NCBI GenBank assembly: GCA_947628265.1
Contig: CANQZF010000013.1
Span: 1-16,357 of the forward strand
Length of the DNA: 16,357 bases
Direction of reading: 5' to 3'
From: an uncultured Oscillospiraceae bacterium
GTDB lineage: Bacteria; Bacillota; Clostridia; Oscillospirales; Oscillospiraceae
Shown here: positions 13,370-16,357 of the stretch, in pieces
Numbering within the stretch: position 1 is the stretch's first letter
How the letters are laid out: every line of letters starts with the position of its first letter
The notes under the pieces: generated by a model
What the model was told of the DNA's origin: nothing
The model's database searches: none
The model's input: only the letters and a program-made list of their open reading frames with translations
Program-made: the position numbers and the translations under genes

Positions 13370-14539
13370 ATGACCGAGCCTGAGTACATCCCCACCCTGA
13401 CCTTTGACGCCGACCCCACCACCCCCGCCGACCAGCAGGCCGCCGCCACCGCGGCCGCCGCTGCCGCCGCCCAGCCCGAGGCCCCCGTTGTCACCGCCAC
13501 GGAGCACGAGGAGGCGCAGCTCTCTGAGGCGGAGCTGAAGGCTGTGGAGGAATTTTCCAAGAAGATCGACATCACCGACGCCAACGCCGTCCTCCAGTAC
13601 GGCGCCGCCAGTCAGAAGAACATCGCGGATTTCTCCGGCACCACCCTCCAGAACGTCCGCACCAAGGACATGGGGCAGGTGGGAGATATGCTCACCGACC
13701 TTGTGGTGGAGCTTCGGGGCTTCAACTACGACGGCGAGGAGAAGAAGGGCCTCTTCGGCTTCAAGCGGAAGGTCCAGAACCAGATCGCCTCCCTCAAATC
13801 CCAGTACGACAAGGCGGAGGTCAACGTGGACAAGATCGCCGGGATGCTGGAAAACCACCAGATCACCCTTTTGAAGGACGTGGCGACCCTGGATAAGATG
13901 TACGACCTCAACCAGGCGTACTTCAAGGAGCTGACCATGTACATCCTGGCCGGCAAGAAGAAGCTCAAGGAATGTGAGGAGGTGGAGCTCCCCGCCCTCC
14001 AGGAGAAGGCCAAGAAGTCCGGCCTTCCCGAGGACGCCCAGGCCGCCAACGACTATCAGAACATGATCAGCCGCTTCGATAAGAAGCTCCACGACCTGGA
14101 ACTCACCAGAATGATCTCCGTCCAGATGTCCCCCCAGATCCGCCTCATCCAGAATAACGACACCCTGATGGTGGAGAAGATCCAGACCTCCCTTGTGAAC
14201 ACCATCCCCCTCTGGAAGAGCCAGATGGTGCTGGCCCTGGGCCAGGCCCACTCCCAGCAGGCCATGCAGGCCCAGCGTGAGGTCACCAATATGACCAACG
14301 AGCTTTTGAAGAAGAACGCCGAGATGCTGAAAACCGGCTCCGTGGAGATCGCCAAGGAAGCCGAGCGGGGCATCGTGGACATCGAGACGCTGAAGGCCAC
14401 CAACCAGTCCCTCATTGAGACGCTGGAGGAGGTCCGCACCATCCAGGCCGAGGGCGCCGCCAAGCGCCGTCAGGCCGAGGCGGAGCTGGGCAAGATCGAG
14501 TCCGATTTGAAGGCCAAGCTTTTGGAGATCAATAAATGA
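13370..14539 (+). CDS. telA: TelA / KlaA family toxic anion resistance protein
   Basis: A 389-aa soluble, mostly helical protein of the TelA family, linked in plasmids and Listeria to tellurite and cell-envelope antimicrobial resistance. An Ala-rich, low-complexity N-terminus (about 22-40) precedes the family domain. Recognisable blocks are FGFKRKVQNQIASLKSQYDK, LDKMYDLNQAYFKELTMYI, the central LTRMISVQMSPQIRLIQNND and the helix LVNTIPLWKSQMVLALGQAH. The rest is a long C-terminal coiled-coil-like helix (about 300-389). Length is typical (360-400). An AGAAAGGA ribosome binding site lies 9 bases before the ATG, 24 bases after xpaC. It overlaps the next gene by 4 bases (ATGA, 14536-14539). Family assignment is strong; how TelA works is not known. 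Confidence 0.92.
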   Translation: MTEPEYIPTLTFDADPTTPADQQAAATAAAAAAAQPEAPVVTATEHEEAQLSEAELKAVEEFSKKIDITDANAVLQYGAASQKNIADFSGTTLQNVRTKDMGQVGDMLTDLVVELRGFNYDGEEKKGLFGFKRKVQNQIASLKSQYDKAEVNVDKIAGMLENHQITLLKDVATLDKMYDLNQAYFKELTMYILAGKKKLKECEEVELPALQEKAKKSGLPEDAQAANDYQNMISRFDKKLHDLELTRMISVQMSPQIRLIQNNDTLMVEKIQTSLVNTIPLWKSQMVLALGQAHSQQAMQAQREVTNMTNELLKKNAEMLKTGSVEIAKEAERGIVDIETLKATNQSLIETLEEVRTIQAEGAAKRRQAEAELGKIESDLKAKLLEINK

Positions 14540-15126
14540 GCGGCGCGCAAGCGAAAAAAGCTGACGGCAGCCGCAATATCCTCCTGGACCGGCGCGTTGC
14601 CGCCGGGGTCCTGGCCCTTGTGGTCCTCGTCTTCACCCCCCTGGGGGCAAGGATGAGCCTCAAACGGGCCGTCCGGGACGTGGAGGAGCAGTTCTTCACC
14701 GGCATTGGCGGGCGGGGGTCCGTTTCCGACTTCCTCTCCGACAGCGTTGACGCCGCCCTGGGGCTCATCTCCGTGGGAGCGGGTTACGAGGCCGCCGGGG
14801 ACGAGACCGGGGAGCTCCGGGTGGACCGGGGGCTCCTTCTGGACGCGCTGGAGGACGGGGACATCTCGGAGATCGCCACTGCCAACGCCCTCGTCGTCAG
14901 ATCCTTCAACGCCCTCAAGGACGCCCTCCTCTCCCTCCCCCTTACCGACGACGATGCCATGTCGGTGGACTACTACGTCAGCTCCTTTGAGGGGGCCCAG
15001 GGCGCCGTCTCCCACTCCACGTACAACGAGGCGGTGGCGGAGTTTATCGCGGACACCTACCGGCGCTTTCCCGCCAAGCTCATCGGCTCCGTCCTGGGCG
15101 TCGACCCGCCCCGATCCTTTTCATGA
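14536..15126 (+). CDS. Membrane-anchored protein with a LemA-like C-terminus
   Basis: A 196-aa protein with one N-terminal helix (about 21-38, AAGVLALVVLVFTPLG) after a short basic cytoplasmic leader, then a helical extracytoplasmic domain. The ending STYNEAVAEFIADTYRRFPA (161-180), followed by KLIGSVLGVDPPRSF, follows the LemA pattern YN-x-AV, a helix, (R)FP-x-x-(L)I, (G) and a final F. The rest is too divergent for me to be sure, and a characteristic early LemA block is not obvious. LemA proteins often sit next to TPM-domain (YgcG-like) genes, and one follows here, which supports the reading. It starts within the telA stop codon and ends 10 bases before the next gene, whose ribosome binding site it overlaps. 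Function unknown; I would call it LemA-like with moderate confidence. Confidence 0.6.
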   Translation: MSGAQAKKADGSRNILLDRRVAAGVLALVVLVFTPLGARMSLKRAVRDVEEQFFTGIGGRGSVSDFLSDSVDAALGLISVGAGYEAAGDETGELRVDRGLLLDALEDGDISEIATANALVVRSFNALKDALLSLPLTDDDAMSVDYYVSSFEGAQGAVSHSTYNEAVAEFIADTYRRFPAKLIGSVLGVDPPRSFS

Positions 15127-15136
15127 GGTGTAAGCC

Positions 15137-16087
15137 TTGAAGAAAACTGTATCCCTTATTCTCACCGCCCTTTTGCTCCTCTGCCTTCCGCTCTCTGCCC
15201 TGGCCCTCACCCAGAGCGAGGACTTCTACGTCACCGACGAGACGGGCTCCCTCTCTCAGGAGACCGTGGAGGAGGTTCTGGAGGTCAACTACGACCTGGA
15301 GGAGTCCTGCGGGGCCCAGATCGTGGTGGCCTTCATCCGGTACTTCGGCGACACCTACGCCGACGAGTACGCAGTGGGCCTATTCAACGACTGGCAGCTC
15401 TCGGACCGGGCCATGCTCCTGGTGGTCTCTCCCAGGGAGGGGCGCGGGGGCCTCACCGTGGGGCGGGAGCTTGTGGACCTCTTCACTGAGGACGACATCA
15501 ACCGCTACCTGGACCGGTACTTCTGGGACGACTTTGACGACGGGAAGTACGACCGGGCCGTCACCACCCTGGTCCGTGAGCTGGCCGACTGGTTCTATGA
15601 CCGGTACGGCGTGGACGCGCCCTCCTCCCAGGGCTCAGGCAGCGCCGGCGCGCTGGCGGGATTGGGGATCCTCGGGGCGATTTTGGGCTTTCTCTTCCGG
15701 AATATCTTTATCATTTTGATCTTCGTCCTGCTCATCGCCCTCGTCATCTACGCCGACCGGCGGCGCTACCGGGGGTATTACATGTCCATGGGCATGCCCA
15801 TCCCCCGCTACTACCCCTGGTATATGTTCTCCACCCGCCCCTACCGGCGCTGGAACCCGCCGCCCCGCGATCCCCCCGGCCCCAGAGGCCCCCGTGGCCC
15901 CAGAGGCGGCGGAGGAGGCGGCAGTCGCCCCTCCCGGCCCCCCAGGTCCGGCGGCAGCGGCACCTTCGGCGGCCGCTCCGGCCGTCCCTCCGGCGGCTCC
16001 CGTCCCTCGGGAGGCTCCCGCCCATCCGGCGGATTTCGCCCCTCCGGCGGCGGAAGAAGCGGAGGGTCCTTTGGGGGAAGAAGATAA
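15137..16087 (+). CDS. TPM-domain (YgcG-like) secreted membrane protein with Gly/Pro/Arg/Ser-rich tail
   Basis: A 316-aa envelope protein. A signal peptide (MKKTVSLILTALLLLCLPLS, cleavage probably near ALA 21-23) precedes a TPM domain (about 27-155, start FYVTDETGSLSQETVEEV, then AQIVVAFIRYF and RAMLLVVSPREGRGGLTVG), a transmembrane helix (about 173-206) and a basic cytoplasmic tail. The tail is low-complexity: PPGPRGPRGPRGGGG, then GGSRPS-type units (281-314). The same domain-helix-Gly-rich-tail arrangement is seen in the YgcG and TPM families, whose domain is linked to photosystem II repair (TLP18.3/Psb32) in plants. The TTG start at 15137 is chosen because GAGGTG lies 6 bases upstream and the signal peptide begins there. 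It is the last gene of the xpaC-telA operon, directly before a strong terminator. Biochemical activity is unproven. Confidence 0.85.
   Translation: MKKTVSLILTALLLLCLPLSALALTQSEDFYVTDETGSLSQETVEEVLEVNYDLEESCGAQIVVAFIRYFGDTYADEYAVGLFNDWQLSDRAMLLVVSPREGRGGLTVGRELVDLFTEDDINRYLDRYFWDDFDDGKYDRAVTTLVRELADWFYDRYGVDAPSSQGSGSAGALAGLGILGAILGFLFRNIFIILIFVLLIALVIYADRRRYRGYYMSMGMPIPRYYPWYMFSTRPYRRWNPPPRDPPGPRGPRGPRGGGGGGSRPSRPPRSGGSGTFGGRSGRPSGGSRPSGGSRPSGGFRPSGGGRSGGSFGGRR
15977..16078 (+). repeat. In-gene short tandem repeats encoding GGSRPS-like units
   Basis: The 3' end of the TPM-domain gene repeats a unit of about 18 bases encoding SGGSRP, SGGSRP, SGGFRP and SGGGRS with small changes. Units are imperfect, so length variation by slippage is possible but not shown. 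Confidence 0.6.
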
Positions 16088-16094
16088 CGAAAAA

Positions 16095-16124
16095 TCCCGC
16101 CCCGTATATCGGGGCGGGAATTTT
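16095..16124 (+). terminator. Rho-independent terminator of the xpaC-telA operon
   Basis: Perfect 10-bp arms TCCCGCCCCG (16095-16104) and CGGGGCGGGA (16110-16119), a TATAT loop and then ATTTT. It lies 7 bases after the TPM-domain gene. Confidence 0.93.
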
Positions 16125-16250
16125 GTTGGCGGGTGTTGCTGTGATTGTGGGTTGGGAGGTTATCGGGGAGGGGCCGCCTCCAGTGGGTTGATATTTCGGT
16201 GAAAATAAAAGCACCATCCCCGAAAAAGGTATTCGCCGCACATTTTAAAA

Positions 16251-16348
16251 GCCCCTCCCTTTGGGAGGGGGCAGGGGGTGGGGGTGGTGGATATACGGAC
16301 CCACCCTGCCCATCGCTTCGCTCGGGCACCCCTCCCGGAGGGAGGGGC
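16251..16348. repeat. Palindromic intergenic repeat, MITE/REP-like
   Basis: Terminal inverted repeats of 20 bases (16251-16270 and 16329-16348) match at 18 of 20 positions, and each end is itself a hairpin: GCCCCTCCC TTT GGGAGGGG on the left, CCCCTCCC GGA GGGAGGGG on the right. Inner stems are also possible: GCAGGGGGTGGG (16271-16282) with CCCACCCTGC, and GCCC with GGGC around ATCGCTTCGCTC. No open reading frame of note is inside. Similar hairpin elements are scattered through intergenic DNA of Oscillospiraceae genomes, as I recall; copy number here is unknown. Confidence 0.7.
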
Positions 16349-16357
16349 AAATGAGAT

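Noticed and set aside
13124..14251. Long open frame (375 codons) on the minus strand, antisense to telA
   Set aside because: Its composition is a Leu/Gly/Val-rich shadow of a GC-rich gene, with no ribosome binding site and no recognisable domain; telA on the plus strand has clear family blocks.
16125..16250. Possible small gene or RNA between the last terminator and the repeat
   Set aside because: No reading frame with a ribosome binding site, and no promoter pair with acceptable spacing was found.
1..16357. CRISPR array, tRNA or rRNA genes, phage or transposase genes
   Set aside because: None seen on either strand; direct repeats with regular spacing are absent apart from the short coding repeats at 15977-16078.

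Overview
The window is a GC-rich (by eye well above 60%) stretch of bacterial chromosome. The gene families (TepA-type ClpP homologue, cytoplasmic BMP-domain protein, XpaC/TelA pair, M18 aminopeptidase of the clostridial type), strong GGAGG ribosome binding sites and AT-rich sigma-A promoters with clean TTGACA/TATAAT-like boxes point to a high-GC member of the Clostridia. An Oscillospiraceae/Ruminococcaceae-like relative is my best guess; this is inference, since no rRNA is present. Coding density is high. I found no tRNA, rRNA, CRISPR array, insertion sequence or phage gene.

Layout. (1) Positions 1-999, minus strand: thrH (HAD phosphatase), then mntP (manganese exporter, cut by the window edge). 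(2) Positions 1000-1157: divergent promoter region. (3) Positions 1158-3688, plus: a 647-aa protein joining a ParB-like N-terminal region to a BMP-type ligand-binding domain with no signal peptide, translationally coupled to a small metallophosphoesterase and closed by a terminator. (4) Positions 3850-5469, plus: a polytopic membrane protein of GT-C glycosyltransferase type with its own promoter. (5) Positions 5464-11221, minus: a probable long operon, read from right to left as a DUF6056 membrane protein (broken into two frames), prfA (release factor 1), a YrdC/Sua5-type threonylcarbamoyl-AMP synthase, coaE, an M18 aminopeptidase and tepA. Most junctions overlap by 4-8 bases, and a hairpin that also holds the tepA ribosome binding site lies before the last gene. 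(6) Positions 11222-11345: back-to-back promoters. (7) Positions 11346-12611, plus: obgE. (8) Positions 12698-16087, plus: a four-gene envelope-related operon, xpaC - telA - LemA-like - TPM-domain protein, with a strong promoter and a strong terminator. (9) Positions 16125-16357: non-coding, ending in a roughly 98-bp palindromic repeat.

The central operon mixes translation functions (stop-codon release, t6A tRNA modification) with CoA synthesis and peptide or protein turnover, which is ordinary housekeeping. The accessory-looking parts are the ParB-like/BMP fusion with its phosphoesterase partner and the XpaC/TelA/LemA-like/TPM cassette. The second looks like a membrane-stress or toxic-anion module whose biochemistry is not settled. 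Nothing here proves a new system; these two loci are the best candidates for one.
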